Assembly: GCA_009667805.1 (NCBI GenBank) | Contig: CM019063.1 | Location: forward strand, 58,760,881 to 58,824,880 | DNA: 64,000 bases | Direction: 5' to 3' | Source: Leptobrachium leishanense | Taxonomy: Eukaryota > Chordata > Amphibia > Anura > Megophryidae | Shown here: one piece after another, positions 22,423-33,604 of the stretch | Layout of the letters: each line of letters opens with the position of its first letter | Numbering within the stretch: the first letter of the stretch is position 1 | Notes under the pieces: generated by a model | The model's input: only the letters and a program-made list of their open reading frames with translations | What the model was told of the DNA's origin: nothing | Database searches by the model: none | Made by a program: the position numbers and the translations under genes

Positions 22423-23310
22423 CAGGGTAATTCAAAGAGAATCGAAAAGTCACCGCACGTTCGGTGACTTTTCGTTCTCTTCAATTCGGTTCCTTTTGCC
22501 GATCCCATTTCGGCGACCCTGCGGTGTATTGAGCAAGCACCACAGGGTGCCCGAATCGCAGGGAAAAGCCACCGCAAACCCGACGAAAACTCACCGCAAA
22601 ACCCAGCGAATGCACGCCGAAAACCCACAAAAACATCTGGAGTAACCTGTCGAAGACCACGGAAAAACCCGAGCAGCAGCCGATCACACGCAGCGAAGCC
22701 GCTGGAAAAAGCCGAGACCGCAGACGAGGCAGTGAATAAATTAGCAAAACAGTTTGCTTGAATGATTGAAAAGTGAAACGCTGTTTGCAAAGAAACTACT
22801 GAGCGAAAATGTCTGAAATTTACATATGAGGTCCAGGGAATGATAATAAAGAGGGCTGTTACTGAAAAAATAAGTAAACTTAAAAATTTGTTTTTAAGAA
22901 AAAATCGGACTTTTAAAAAAAAAAAAATTAAGAAAAATGCTTAAAATATCCTAAAAATCTAAAGATAAAGAAACTTTTTACTGCAGTATTTTATAATGAA
23001 CGTTTTATTAGATATTGAATTAAAACGGGAATATTTTTAACATTGAAGCCTATGGGATTCTCCTGAATAAACCTGCCGAATGAAACCACCGAATGGCAGG
23101 GCATTAGGGGAACCTTTCACTGCTGGTTTGTGCTCTCTGAATAGACAAAGCATTGCTTCTCTATGGGGATTTCACTGCCCTCGAACAGGCACCGTATGTG
23201 CAGGCAATTCGCCAGGATTGGAGGATCTGGATAGCCGAATGGCCAAATAAGGTAACCGTACACTAAAAATCACCTTTCTCAAGCAATTCGGATCTCTTTG
23301 AATTACCCTG
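22423..23310 (-). mobile_element. CAGGGTTATTC-family element E2 (888 bp)
   Basis: Ends CAGGGTAATTCAAAGAG and CTCTTTGAATTACCCTG with TTC on both flanks. It is the reverse complement of E1 in organisation. The pair forms a large imperfect palindrome. Confidence 0.85.
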
Positions 23311-23554
23311 TTCATAAATCAATCACCAATCAATAACTAGTTCATTGAATGTGGCTCATTATAGAAGAGAAATAGTTCAATATGGTAAATGAATAAGGTC
23401 TCGTATAGAGTTGTGCAAAGTAAGGTTTGGATAGCTAGAAGAATGTAATCTAATTATCATGCTGGTGAAATTGGAAACAAAAGTATCGATGTGTTTCTCT
23501 GAAAGCTTTATTTTATCATTTAATATAGTATATATACACACACATAAATACATA
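23311..23554. other. Unassigned AT-rich sequence
   Basis: Short unique stretch with a TATATACACACACATA run just before the mariner fragment. Confidence 0.4.
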
Positions 23555-23958
23555 CACTACCTGGCCAAAATAATGTCACACTCTCAAATATTTGGTTGTC
23601 GCCTTTCGATGTGATTCCGGCACGCATTCGCCGCGGCATCGTTTCGATAAGCTCATGCTATGTCAAAGCATTTATTCGCGTCCAGATTGGCATTCATTTG
23701 TGGCCAAGATCTTGTATTGATGACGGGAGAGTCCCAGCGCTGCGTAAAGTCTTCTCCAGCACATTATCCCAAAGATTCTCAATGGGGTTAAGGTCTGGAC
23801 TGTGCGGTGGCCAATCCATGTGTGAAAATGATGCCTCATGCTCCCTGAACCACTTTTGCACAATTTGAGCCCGATGAATCCTGGCATTGCCATCTTGGAA
23901 TATGCCCGCTGTGCAATCAGGGGACAAAAAAACCCATTGATGGAAAAACATGCTCATT
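23555..23958 (-). pseudogene. Tc1/mariner DD37E transposase fragment, 3' part
   Basis: TA then CACTACCTGGCCAAAATAATG (23553-23575) is a Tc1/mariner-type end. Reading leftwards on the minus strand, 23957-23694 encodes a transposase C-terminal region with the second catalytic aspartate in FQDGNARIH and the glutamate in [10 protein letters not shown]; 37 residues lie between them, so this is a DD37E type, unlike the DD34E Tc1 copies elsewhere in the window. The N-terminal helix-turn-helix region and first aspartate are missing: the element is cut at about 23958 by a CAGGGTTATTC-family repeat. The frame also breaks before the C-terminal end. A TRT-like group is plausible from the spacing; this is inference. 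Confidence 0.8.
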
Positions 23959-25605
23959 TAGTATACAGGTTTATTCAGGCGAATCCCATAGGCTTCAATG
24001 TTAAAAATATTCCCGGTTTAATCCAATATCTAATAGACTGTTTATATTTTTTTTAAATAATAGTAATAAAGTTTTATAAATTTTTGGCAATAAAAAACAA
24101 AGGGATACAGAAAAGAAAAAGAGGCAATGGGGAAAACATAACCAAGATGTACGCCACAAATATAATATCAGCAATCACCAAATAAACATGAGAATCGACA
24201 AGGTAATTCGGCGAGCAGAAGTATCTGAAACCTGGCGGCTATAGCATCAAATCCTCACAGTATATGTGTCCCAAATAACCCAATGATCCTTCCCAACACC
24301 AGACAAATCTATCAAATTCCTGGCCATCGCATCTAAGGACCTCAATTCTCCCATTCTGGCCTTAATAGCCCCCACAGTAAGCACAACCAATTAGCGGCCA
24401 GGAAGGTGGTGGCGACAGACAATAAATGGGCCAAGAGCTGTTTCTGAAATTTAGTGAGAGAACTGGGGAACATCTGAAAGAGAAACAAATCAGGAGACGG
24501 GACAATCTCCGAACCCAAGATCTCTGAACTCAGGGTGGCTAGTTGATCCCAAAAGGAAGTAAGGGACGAGCAGGTCCACCAGACATGAAAAAACATGCCA
24601 TCCGTCACTCCACACCTCCAACATGTCCTAGAAACCTTCGGGTTATATTGATGTTCCGTATCAGGTGTGATATACCAGCATTTTATGCAATCAGTTAGGA
24701 AGCATTCCTTCCATTATTCAGCCGTAGTCGGTTGACCTAAATCCCTTGCCCAGGTTAATTGACATCTCCAAGGTCTAGTCGTGAGTCTGGTCAGCAATAA
24801 TTGATACGTCAGTGAGAGTAGGCGAGCGTCATGATTAGGAGACACACGGTAACGCTCAAATAATGTTAACGGGTCAGAGTCGGCAGGAAGGTGTAACAGG
24901 CCATACTTAGAGAGGCAAGAGCACAGTCTCAAACAGTGAAACCAGGACACGAGGCTCAGAGGATGTTTCGGCCGTAGCTGAGGGAAGGGGAGGAAGTCAT
25001 GCGGTGAATAGGAGCAACATAATCTGTCAAGTGATGTACAGCGCCATGGTCAGGGATCAAAATTAGGGATCGATGGGGTGAGTCGCAGTCAGGATGGAGC
25101 GCGTCACATCCCAGGTCTGCAGAAAGAGCAAGGGAAGATCAACCATTCATTATTTCACTCTTTTAATCTGTAGTAAACGGTCTCTTTATTTATTGATTTT
25201 TTTTTAGGATCTTTTAGGCATTTTTCGGCAAAAAAGTTATTTCTCTTTTTTTTTAAAGCGATTTTTCTTTTTTCTGTAACAGCCCTTTTTATTATCATTC
25301 ATTGTATCTTATATGTAAATTCCAGACATTTTCATTCTGTAGTTTTGTTGCAAACTCCGTTTCAATTTTGACACTTTCAATCATATTGTGTTTTTTTCTT
25401 TCTCTGCTCTTTGATGTCCTCTGAATAGATCTACCATTGCTTCTCTATGGGGGATTTCACTGCCTTCGAACAGGCACCGTACTTGCTGGCAGTTTGCCAA
25501 AATTTTGGCAAACTGCCTGCTCCATGATTAGCCGAATGGCCTTGGGAAATTCACTGTTCAGTTACATTTCAGGGCCAGTTCTGCTCTCTCGGGAATAACC
25601 CCTAT
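23959..25605. mobile_element. CAGGGTTATTC-family element split by an L1 fragment
   Basis: The left piece (23959-24058, GGTTTATTCAGGCGAATCCC through the AT-rich module) continues at 25143-25605 (TCTTTTAATCTGTAG, the TTTTTATTATCATTC word, the right end GGGAATAACCCC). The intervening sequence is L1-derived. Confidence 0.6.
24060..25142 (-). pseudogene. L1-clade LINE ORF2 C-terminal fragment
   Basis: Minus-strand frames carry the L1 C-terminal cysteine motif CWRCG just upstream of TDGMFFHVWWTC (about 24605-24625), then SFWDQLATLSSEILG and a tail ending LAANWLCLLWG. Further upstream a frame at 24950-24714 reads LLTRLTTRPWRCQLTWARDLG, typical of the region before the cysteine motif in L1/Tx1 elements. 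Frames are broken between the pieces. It is a 5'-truncated dead copy nested in a CAGGGTTATTC-family element. Confidence 0.75.
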
Positions 25606-26425
25606 AGTTAAAAGACTCCAGGAGCATGCCTTCTTGATGAGATATATATATATATATACACACACACACATTTTATAATTTTCCCCACACTCACATGCAG
25701 TATAAATTAGGTATACATAAAAATGATATTATTCTGAGCACACCTAAATCCTTTTTATTTTCACAATTTTCTGTCATCAGTAAATATTCTCCTCGCACTA
25801 TTGTAACTACACAATAGAATATTCTCATTAGCAGCTGTTTTAGCCACTGAATGTTGAATCCACCTGTAGGTGGGCGCAACCTGGCAGCTTCGCCAATTAG
25901 AATGAGAACGTGTAACTTCTAATACCCTATTAAAGGTATAATGATATTCCATGAAAAGTCAGAACGCGAGAGTGAAAAATAAAAAGCATTACAAGGAAAC
26001 AAATGTACAGAGTGAATAATGGTATAAAAAAAAACAAATGCATGGAATCAAAGAAAAAAAGCTTTTATCGGGGACCTTGATCGATGGTTCAAATGGTTCT
26101 TTAATGGAGAAGGATCTGTGAGTGTTTTGCCATTGAGGATGGGTAATGAAAGTGGTATCAAGTGTCTTTTTTTTCTCCTTCTGATTGTTTGTCAAAAGAA
26201 CATTTATTGTGGTTAAATTAAACATTTCTCTGAAGAGGCATTTAACCCTTCCACTACCAAAAAGGTGTAAACTCACTTGTAATACAATACTTAAGAAGAA
26301 ACTGCATATTGTACCCCGGTCGTATATTATTTTAATGAAAGGCTAGTGTGCCCCCATAGAGAAATTAAATTTCCAGTGCGATCTCACCCTTGTAATGAGG
26401 CTGTGAGGAGCAGCCCCCACCTTCA
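25606..26425. other. Unassigned sequence with an AT/AC microsatellite
   Basis: (AT)n(AC)n at about 25640-25672. The rest is unique to my eye and has no supported gene. Confidence 0.4.
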
Positions 26426-26429
26426 CTGT

Positions 26430-27222
26430 AACAAAAAGCTGCTGCATTACAACAGCCAGGGAGAGGGTAGAATACGGAGAGAGCTCTGGGGTCACTCAAA
26501 AGTACAGTTACAAACATTGCCGCTGTATTACAACAGCCATGGAGAGGGCAGAATATGGAGAGAGCTCAGGGGTTACTCAGCGCTGTACAAGGATAAGATT
26601 CAGTGGGTTAGAATTGCTGAAAATCCCTTTAAAGAACAGTTACAAACATTGCCGCTGTATTACAACAGCCATGGAGAGGGCAGAATATGGAGAGAGCTCA
26701 GGGGTCACTCAGCGCTGTACAAGGATAAGATTCAGTGGGTTAGAATTGCTGAAAATCCCTTTAAAGTACAGATACAAACATTGCCACTGTATTACAACAG
26801 CCAGGGAGAGGGCAGAGGTAACACTGAGAGTGCTGCGGTCACTCAGTGCGGTACAGGGATAAGATTCAGTGGGTTAGAATTGCTGAAAATCCCTTTAAAG
26901 AACAGTTACAAACATTGCCGCTGTATTACAACAGCCAGGGAGAGGGCAGAATATGGAGAGAGCTCAGGGGTTACTCAGCGCTGTACAAGGATAAGATTCA
27001 GTGGGTTAGAATTGCTGAAAATCCCTTTAAAGAACAGTTACAAACATTGCCGCTGTATTACAACAGCCATGGAGAGGGCAGAATATGGAGAGAGCTCAGG
27101 GGTCACTCAGCGCTGTACAAGGATAAGATTCAGTGGGTTAGAATTGCTGAAAATCCCTTTAAAGTACAGATACAAACATTGCCACTGTATTACAACAGCC
27201 AGGGAGAGGGCAGAGGTAACAT
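26430..27222 (+). repeat. 132-bp tandem array, six units, with a three-unit higher-order period
   Basis: Each unit has GCTGTATTACAACAGCC, GGAGAGGGCAGAATATGG, TCACTCAGCGCTGTACAAGG, AAGATTCAGTGGGTTAGAAT and GCTGAAAATCCCTTTAAAG. Unit starts at 26539 and 26671 give 132 bp, i.e. 44 codons. Variants (GTACAGATACAAAC and GCCACTG versus GAACAGTTACAAAC and GCCGCTG) repeat every three units (402 bp, 26761 to 27163). Confidence 0.93.
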
Positions 27223-27412
27223 ACTTTGGTTTCGTTTCTACCCCGATTCGTTTGAAATCATTTCGTATTTTGGAGGTACTTCCAATATACGAATTAATGA
27301 AATTTCAGACAAATCGCGATTCTTTACAAAACGAAAAACGCACACATCTACTTCAAGCTTGTCGTGCGGCCATCTTCCTCTCACTTGGATATAGCGTAAT
27401 TGTGAAATTGAG
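27223..27412 (-). mobile_element. hAT end fragment
   Basis: TTTCGTTTCTACCCCGATTCG through AAAACGCACACATCTA; read on the minus strand it begins TAGATGTGTGCGTTTTTCG, close to the TAGRGATGTGC hAT ends at 12852 and the fragment at 55625. Confidence 0.5.
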
Positions 27413-28030
27413 TAATGTCCTCTGAAAGGGTTAATTTAATCTGCAGGAAACGACGGAGCAGAAGAAAGGCTGATATGTTATATAGACGACATCCATTAAA
27501 AGATGGATAAGATGCTGGCATGCTTTCGCCAGTGTTTTACAACTATTTGGGAAATGTGGACATGTTGCAGCAGCTGTACAATCAAAGTCCAGCGATCCCT
27601 ACAGAGCGCGTTACGTCTTTTGGATTTTTCCCATATGCTTGCTAATGTGATATAAAACCGTTTATCTTTGCCTAACCAAGGCCACACATGGAAAGTAGAG
27701 ATGACGGGTGAAGATTAATTAAAGATACACGTATGTACTGAATCCAAGCAGCTGCCTCGAGCGTGTGTTGGAGGATGATGAGGACGCCGCCAACGAGGAC
27801 ACGATGTTAGGAGCATTTCTATAATATAAACATCCGTATAGTTCCAGAAAGTTAGACTCAACTCTCCTTGACTATCTTTTATATCCTGGAGTGACTCTAA
27901 GGAACGAATAACAACACAACTCACAATTAACTCTTTGTTAACCCACTGGAAATCACTTCAGAATGTAGCTATTGCTCAGTATCAGTAGAACATAGGGTTT
28001 CCAGATCCTCCATGTTTTTCTGGACACTTA
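27413..28030. other. Unique sequence
   Basis: No repeat landmarks recognised between about 27420 and 28020. The texture is that of unique non-coding DNA, and it may include a conserved element. Nothing else can be supported. Confidence 0.3.
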
Positions 28031-28758
28031 GGGCCCTATTACAATCTTCGTGCAAACGTCAGCGCGTGCTCAAAAACGCATTAACGCGAGGGGCGCCACC
28101 CTTTGCGCAGAACGTCGTATTACAATGTCAGCGCAACAAACGCGCGTATACTTCTACAGCGGGTGAACCTGCGCAAACGCTGCACGAGCTTACTTTACTG
28201 CGCGCGTCCTATACTTAACATTGTGAGCGCAAATGCGTTTGTGCGCTGGTACGCGGATGGTATTACAATCTATGCGCAGTTTGTAACGCATAGCCTTTGC
28301 GCGCATAACTTTAGCAACTCCTAAAAGCTGGTGTTAAAGGCAAATTCTATCAACCTGGCCGAAACCAAATACACCAGCCCAAAAAAAATACGCAGCAAAG
28401 TATAGTTACACATTCTACACATACCCAAACCAATAAAATGGAGAAGTTGTGTGTGTTTTTTTTATTGATGCAGCATATATGCACAGATTGACTTTGACAG
28501 GCGCAAAAACTTAACGTGAGACAATTGTGGTTCTTAATTCTGATTGGCTGAATCGCGTGAAAAATACAGTCCACACACTGATTTCTGCGCGCACGTGCGT
28601 TTGTGCGCGTCTGTTTTAGGCGCGTTATTTTTTGACGGATGAAAAAATGCGTGAGGATTGTAATACCAGCGTTGTTTTGCGTGCGTTAACGTTTAACGCT
28701 TCACACAAAAATTCACGTGATGCTTGTGCGTTTTTGCGCGAAGAATGTAATAGGGCCC
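28031..28758. mobile_element. CpG-rich TIR element, GGGCC family, copy 3
   Basis: Ends GGGCCCTATTACAATCTTCG and CGAAGAATGTAATAGGGCCC. It shares TTAATTCTGATTGGCTGAATC at about 28534 with copies 1 and 4. 728 bp, no coding capacity. Confidence 0.85.
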
Positions 28759-29399
28759 ATAATTTATTCCTGCTGACGGGCAGTGTGCGAAACGTGCAAG
28801 GAAATATACAAAAAACTGTGTGGTAAGGTCAATCGCAATAGATGTTTAAAGCTCAAAAAAGGAGTCTTACACGTATATATGTTTTGCCATCAGTCCACGA
28901 AAAAAACAAAAACAAAGGTTGTGTCCCGGTAGCTCTACGAAATACAAAATGGGGAGGACTGGATGGTGTCACGTACCCCTCTGGCGCCCGGTGCCCGGCA
29001 GCATCCTGTTTGCTGCTCGCTGGCTGGATTTAAAACCCAGCATATCATACTTACCAGTGCCCTGATGTGGTTTTCACTTCCCTCAGCAGTATGTTATTTG
29101 GCTTTCTATGTGTACTGATTTGGCATTCTCTGACAATTCCGCTCTGTAAACCTATTAAAACAAAACAACCAAAAACCTCAGCCCGGGTGGTCCAAAAACG
29201 AACGAAAGAAAAAAAAAACAAACAACAAAGAATATGAAGTTAATTCATAGCTTAAAATAATGTTTGATCTAGAGGGTCACTCCTCAACATAGAAACTGTG
29301 GTCAGATAGACCAACTTTGTTTTTTCCTAAAGTTGGTTATCCACTGGGTCCGTAGTCGTACGACTAATCCCTAACAGAGTGTATCCACTGCTTTAACTT
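28759..29399. other. Unassigned sequence
   Basis: No clear repeat ends or genes. Poly-A-rich near 29180-29230. Confidence 0.35.
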
Positions 29400-29583
29400 A
29401 TTATTTATTTATAAAGTATTTTACCAGGAAGGATACATTGAGATTTCTCTCGTTTTCAAGTATGTCCTGGGTTCAAGAACATTAAAATGTTACAGTTGTT
29501 ATAGAAATACAAAGTAATAAATGCAATATATTAAAAAAAACACAAATATACAGATTAACAGAAAATAAATATGTAGGAAATAT

Positions 29584-30080
29584 AGTCACTATGTTACATG
29601 TTTACAGGTGCATTCTGTATATAGTCACTATGTTACATGTTTACAGGTGCATTCTGTATATAGTCATTATGTTACATGTTTACAGACGCATTCTGTATAT
29701 AGTCACTATGTTACATGTTTACAGGTGCATTCTGTATATAGTCACTATGTTACATGTTTACAGGTGCATTCTGTATATAGTCATTATGTTACATGTTTAC
29801 AGACGCATTCTGTATATAGTCACTATGTTACATGTTTACAGGTGCATTCTGTATATAGTCACTATGTTACTTGTTTACAGGTGCATTCTGTATATAGTCA
29901 CTATGTTACATGTTTACAGGTGCATTCTGTATATAGTCACTATGTTACATGTTTACAGGTGCATTCTGTATATAGTCACTGTGTTACATGTTTACAGGTG
30001 CATTCTGTATATAGTAACTATGTTACATGTTTACAGGTGCATTCTGTATATAGTCACTATGTTACATGTTTACAGGTGCA
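29584..30080 (+). repeat. 39-bp tandem array in the LINE 3' UTR
   Basis: About 12.7 copies of AGTCACTATGTTACATGTTT ACAGGTGCATTCTGTATAT with few substitutions (CAGACGCATT in two units). 39 bp equals 13 codons, which creates 162- and 195-codon open frames that carry no domain. Confidence 0.95.
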
Positions 30081-30252
30081 TATTGAGGTATGTTAATAGG
30101 GAGCTCTTGAGTGACTTTAAACTGGGGGAAGATTTGATGGCGTCTGGGAGGTTATTCCATAATTGCGGTGCTCTGTAGGAAAATGAGGATCGAGCCACTT
30201 TCTTTTTGTATTGTGGTATTGCAAGTAAGGTGCTGGTCCTTGGATCGGAGGT

Positions 30253-30855
30253 TTAGGATGAGGGAGCTGCTGGAGGAAGCAGTCTATTCAGGTAGGGTGG
30301 CAGCTTCCCAGAAAACCTCTTAAACACCAGGTTGGAAAGGTGAAGGGTGCGTTTAGACTCCAGCGACGGCCAGTTTAGCTCTTTTAACATGTCACAATGA
30401 TGGGTCATGTAGATACATTGTAACGCAAAGTGGCAGAACGAGTTATACAATGTGGTAAGTTTCTGAAGGTGTAGTGTATGCGACTGCCCCGCAAACACAT
30501 CTCCGTATTCAATAGCCGGCATAAGCATTTGTTGTACAATCTGCTTTCTTACCGCGGGGCTCAGGCAGGATTTGTTAATGTACAGGGCACCTAGTTTGGG
30601 GTAAATTTTAGATGAGAGTTTTTTGATGTGGGGGCCAAAGGATAGATTTGAGTCTAACCACATACCTAGATATTTGAGAGAAGTGACTGTGGTCAGTGTG
30701 CCATTTGATTTTGTCCTGACACATAGATGGGGATTTTGCAATTTGTGTAGTTTAGGTGCTGTTCCAAAGAGCATCGTTACAGTTTTGTCAGTATTTAAAA
30801 AAAGTTTGTTGTGTTTGATCCACTTTTCTACCTCTGTGAATTGGTCTTGCAGCAC
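30253..30855 (-). pseudogene. L2-like LINE reverse transcriptase, C-terminal part
   Basis: A 200-residue frame starts after the FADD box. Landmarks are KWIKHNKLFLNTDKTVTMLF (about residues 11-30), LKYLGMWLDSNLSFGPHIK (about 61-79), MPAIEYGDVFAG (about 112-123), and the thumb segment ending PPYLNRLLPPAAPSS. This order (thumb after a KYLGMWLD motif) is characteristic of the CR1/L2/Rex1 group. The N-terminal half with motifs A-C is missing by 5' truncation, so it cannot be active in cis. The first methionine is simply the first ATG. Confidence 0.85.
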
Positions 30856-30910
30856 GGCCTCCAGCTGCGGGAGATTTGGTTTGCTGGTATAGATTACGGT
30901 GTCGTCTTAT

Positions 30911-31373
30911 CGAGTGATCCCTCTTTAACTGGCCATATACTTTTTTTTAGGGATTTTTCGACAATTTTTTTTTAATCGGGTTTCTTTTAAATATATTTTC
31001 TTTTAATGTAACAGATCTTTTTATTATCTTTCATAGGACCTTGTACGTTCATTCCAGACATTATCGTCCAGTAGTTTTTTTTGCAAACAACATTTTAAAT
31101 TTGGCACTTTGAATCTTTTTTTTTAGCTTATTTTTTTACTAGTCGGGCGGCTTGTCGGCTTTTTCTGCGGCTGGTCGGCGCTGTGCTCAGTGGCTTGTCA
31201 GCTGTGTTTGGCGGCTGTCTGGCGGGTTGGAGGTGGCGGCTGATTCGCTGCACTTCAGGGACCCTGCGGTGAATTCAACGCAGGGTCAGCGAATCGGACT
31301 CGCCAAAGTGCGCTGAATCAGAGAGCATCGAAATGTTGGTGACATTTCGGCGTTCTCTGAATAACCCTGTATT
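30911..31373 (+). mobile_element. CAGGGTTATTC-family remnant, right half
   Basis: Contains TTTTATTATCTTTCATAGGAC, TCCAGACATTATCGTCCAG, a CGGCTTGTCGGCTTTTTC block, CCCTGCGGTGAATTCA and the end CGTTCTCTGAATAACCCTG. The left part is missing at the LINE junction. Confidence 0.65.
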
Positions 31374-31563
31374 TCAGTTCTTCCTTTGATCCAAAGCTTG
31401 GATCACACATTCCAAAATTCTTCCTCTAAGGAAGGAAGATAAAACAGGGCACTTTTAAGACTAATTTAGCATTGGCCTGGGCTTGCACAATAGATACACA
31501 TCAATAAAGACAAAGAAAAACTCCTACACAAAGAAGAAAATGTAGGAATAGTAGTGACATTTA

Positions 31564-31743
31564 CAGGGTTATTCAAAGAGAGTGAAAAGCAGGAGAATGA
31601 CTGGAGAATGAAAAATTCTAGGTCAAAATAGCCAAACCAGAAAAATTTTCCCTTTCATCTCACTTTCCAAATCGGCTATTTTGACCTAGAATTTTTCATT
31701 CTCCAGTCATTCTCCTGCTTTTCACGCTCTCTGAATAACCCTG
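31564..31743. mobile_element. 180-bp palindromic MITE with CAGGGTTATTC ends
   Basis: Ends CAGGGTTATTCAAAGAG and CTCTCTGAATAACCCTG. Almost the whole element is an inverted repeat (GGTCAAAATAGCCAAACC opposite GGCTATTTTGACC). Flanks are TTA and ATA. A second copy lies at 49010-49196. Confidence 0.9.
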
Positions 31744-31909
31744 ATAGTCCTGGTGCCTTTGATATATATATTTTTATTTTTTACACTTGCCTACGTTGAG
31801 GTAAGAAAAGGCAAGGAAAGATAAGCAGGAAGGAAGTACCTCAATACTTGTGTCAGCACACTTAAGGGATTTACCAATGTGGGAAAGGAATCACTTTATG
31901 AGCATATTT

Positions 31910-32018
31910 CTGGAACAACTGGAACAATTCAATGTTCTTGAACCCAGGACATACTGGAAAACGAGAGAAATCTCAATGTATCCTTCCTGGTAAAATACTT
32001 TATAAATAAATAAATAAC
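31910..32018 (+). mobile_element. Very short 5'-truncated LINE copy (tail only)
   Basis: CAATGTTCTTGAACCCAGG continues into the LINE tail with one mismatch to 29413-29471, then TATAAATAAATAAATAA. Confidence 0.7.
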
Positions 32019-32037
32019 TACTACGTATAAAAACATA

Positions 32038-32105
32038 CAGGGTTATTCAGAGAAAGGTGAAACTCTGGAGAACTTTTGGAGGAGTGAAAACTCTAGGTCA
32101 CTATA
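32038..32105 (+). mobile_element. Left end of a CAGGGTTATTC MITE
   Basis: CAGGGTTATTCAGAGAAAGG to CTCTAGGTCACTATAACTC, similar to the left half of 31564-31743 and then diverging. Confidence 0.55.
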
Positions 32106-32249
32106 ACTCTGATTGATTTTTGGCTTATATGATCGATACCCCTTGTGTACCATTTTGGCTATCCCTGACCACTCTAACACTGATCGATTTGGGCTTGTGT
32201 TAGAATGTGTCCTTGTGTACTGTCTGGCCTATTTCAGGTATACCCTGTC

Positions 32250-32440
32250 CTGTGTGTTGGTCAAACATTTCCCACTAGTTGTTGGTCAAACATTTCCCAC
32301 TCGTTGGTGATAAAACATTTCTCATGGCTTCAAATCGTGTTTAAACATGAGCGGTAAAGCAGTAAAAAGCGGTAAAGGTTAGCTCAGCGCAAAGCGGTGA
32401 AATGGTTCAGCACTCAGCAGTGAAAGAGTTAAAAATGTTT
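32250..32440 (+). mobile_element. Fragment shared with 62268-62526
   Basis: GGTCAAACATTTCCCACT units are followed by CATGGCTTCAAATCGTGTTT and a terminus CACTCAGCAGTGAAAGAGTTAA. The same order occurs at 62268-62526, with CAGCAGTGAAAGGGTTAA at the end. The CCCTTTCACTGC-type end next to TTAA suggests a piggyBac-like element. Confidence 0.55.
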
Positions 32441-32472
32441 TTTAAAAAAAATAAATAAATAATAATAATTAA

Positions 32473-33600
32473 CCCCTTAGTGCCCGGGCGGTTTTACACA
32501 AACCCGTCCTTATTGACCGCTGCTGTTTTTACGTTTCTGCGCTGTTAGTGTTTAGGTCAAATTTTCCCCTTACTCGTTTATTCAACCCACACATATTATA
32601 CACCGTTTTTCCCGCCATTAAATGGACTTTCTAAAAATACCATTATTTCCATCATATCGAATAAATTACTATAAAAACAAATATGAAATCTGATGAAAAA
32701 ATGGTAAAAACTATTTTTTTCATAATTTAACCCCCAAAATCTACAACCACCAAAAAAGACCCTGGCTAAATAGTTTCAAAATTTTGTCCCGAGAAAAGAA
32801 ATACCCAATTTTTACCAGTTTATGCTTTTTAACCCCTTCACTGTTGAGCCAGTTCACCTATGTGCGCTGAGCTCATTCTGACTGTTTTATGCTAATTATT
32901 TTTAGATGACAGCCTAGGTCCTATTTAACTAAGCCCCCCAGACAATTTTTTTTTAAAAAAAAAACAAATTTAATTATTTATTTTTATTATTTATTTTTTT
33001 AAGTTTTATTTTTACACCATGATCAGGCCTCTCCAATGATATCAAATATGACCCTCTAGCTGCCAAGGATCAGGTGATAAATGGATCCAAAGTATCCCCC
33101 TATCTCCACATGGCAGCTAGGGGGTTAACTGGCCCACTGACATACTCACACATATGGTGAGGATGTCAGTGGGTGGGGGGTGACCTGGAGGCTTGGCTGA
33201 CATCCAAGATGTCAGCCCCTTCCTGGTATGAATCGTGATTCGGCGTAAATTTGTGCCGAATCGCGATCCGGCAGCAAAACCGTTAATACTCTCCCCTTTC
33301 CAGCGGTGTAACTTGCATCTCTCTATCTTCAATGGTTGGGGAGATAGAGGGCTCCGAAGGAGCCCACCCTCCCCTCCATTGATTTCAATGGGGGCGCCTG
33401 CTGATGACGTCACCACGCAGCCGGCCCATCTAGATCACGGGGGCAGGCTTCCTCTCTGCCAGATCTGCGAGGGATGCAGCGAGGGAGGTAAGTATCGGGC
33501 GGGAGGGAGGTTAGGCGCCGCTGGCGTACTATGTACGTCCACGGGTCAAAGGGAAACCCTTGGGCAGGACGTACATAGTACGTCAGTGGTCCCTAAGGGG
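32473..33600 (+). mobile_element. TTAA-flanked non-autonomous element (piggyBac-like)
   Basis: TTAA at 32469-32472 and 33601-33604. Ends are CCCCTTAGTGCCCGGGCGG and GTGGTCCCTAAGGGG (TIR CCCCTTAGKG). The 1.1-kb body has the conserved segments also seen at 7893-8530, 19205-19900 and 51026-51800, plus a CpG-rich right third with GACGTACATAGTACGTC. No transposase. Kolobok is an alternative TTAA superfamily. Confidence 0.8.
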
Positions 33601-33604
33601 TTAA

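Larger units (their letters stand above)
26346..27425 (+). other. 359-codon open frame across the 132-bp array; not supported as a gene
   Basis: Because 132 is divisible by three, two overlapping plus-strand frames stay open. The longest repeats a 44-residue unit containing KDKIQWVRIAENPF and QTLPLYYNS. The sequence has no recognised domain, its composition is ordinary rather than coding-biased, and it ends in hAT-like sequence. Two simultaneous open frames argue for periodicity rather than selection. A real repeat protein is not excluded. Confidence 0.25.
29400..30910 (-). mobile_element. 5'-truncated L2-like LINE
   Basis: On the minus strand: a partial reverse-transcriptase frame (30855-30253), a 3' UTR containing a 39-bp tandem array, and a 3' tail (29471-29413) followed by TATAAATAAATAA. 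The 59-nt tail is identical to the tail of the SINE at 47342-47543. The 5' edge at about 30910 abuts a CAGGGTTATTC-family remnant. Confidence 0.85.

Noticed and set aside
26346..27425. A repeat-protein gene
   Set aside because: Two frames are open simultaneously and no domain or splice structure is visible; listed only as an unsupported frame.
29591..30178. 195-codon frame with a 13-residue repeat
   Set aside because: The 39-bp array lies in a LINE 3' UTR on the opposite strand; no domain or start context.
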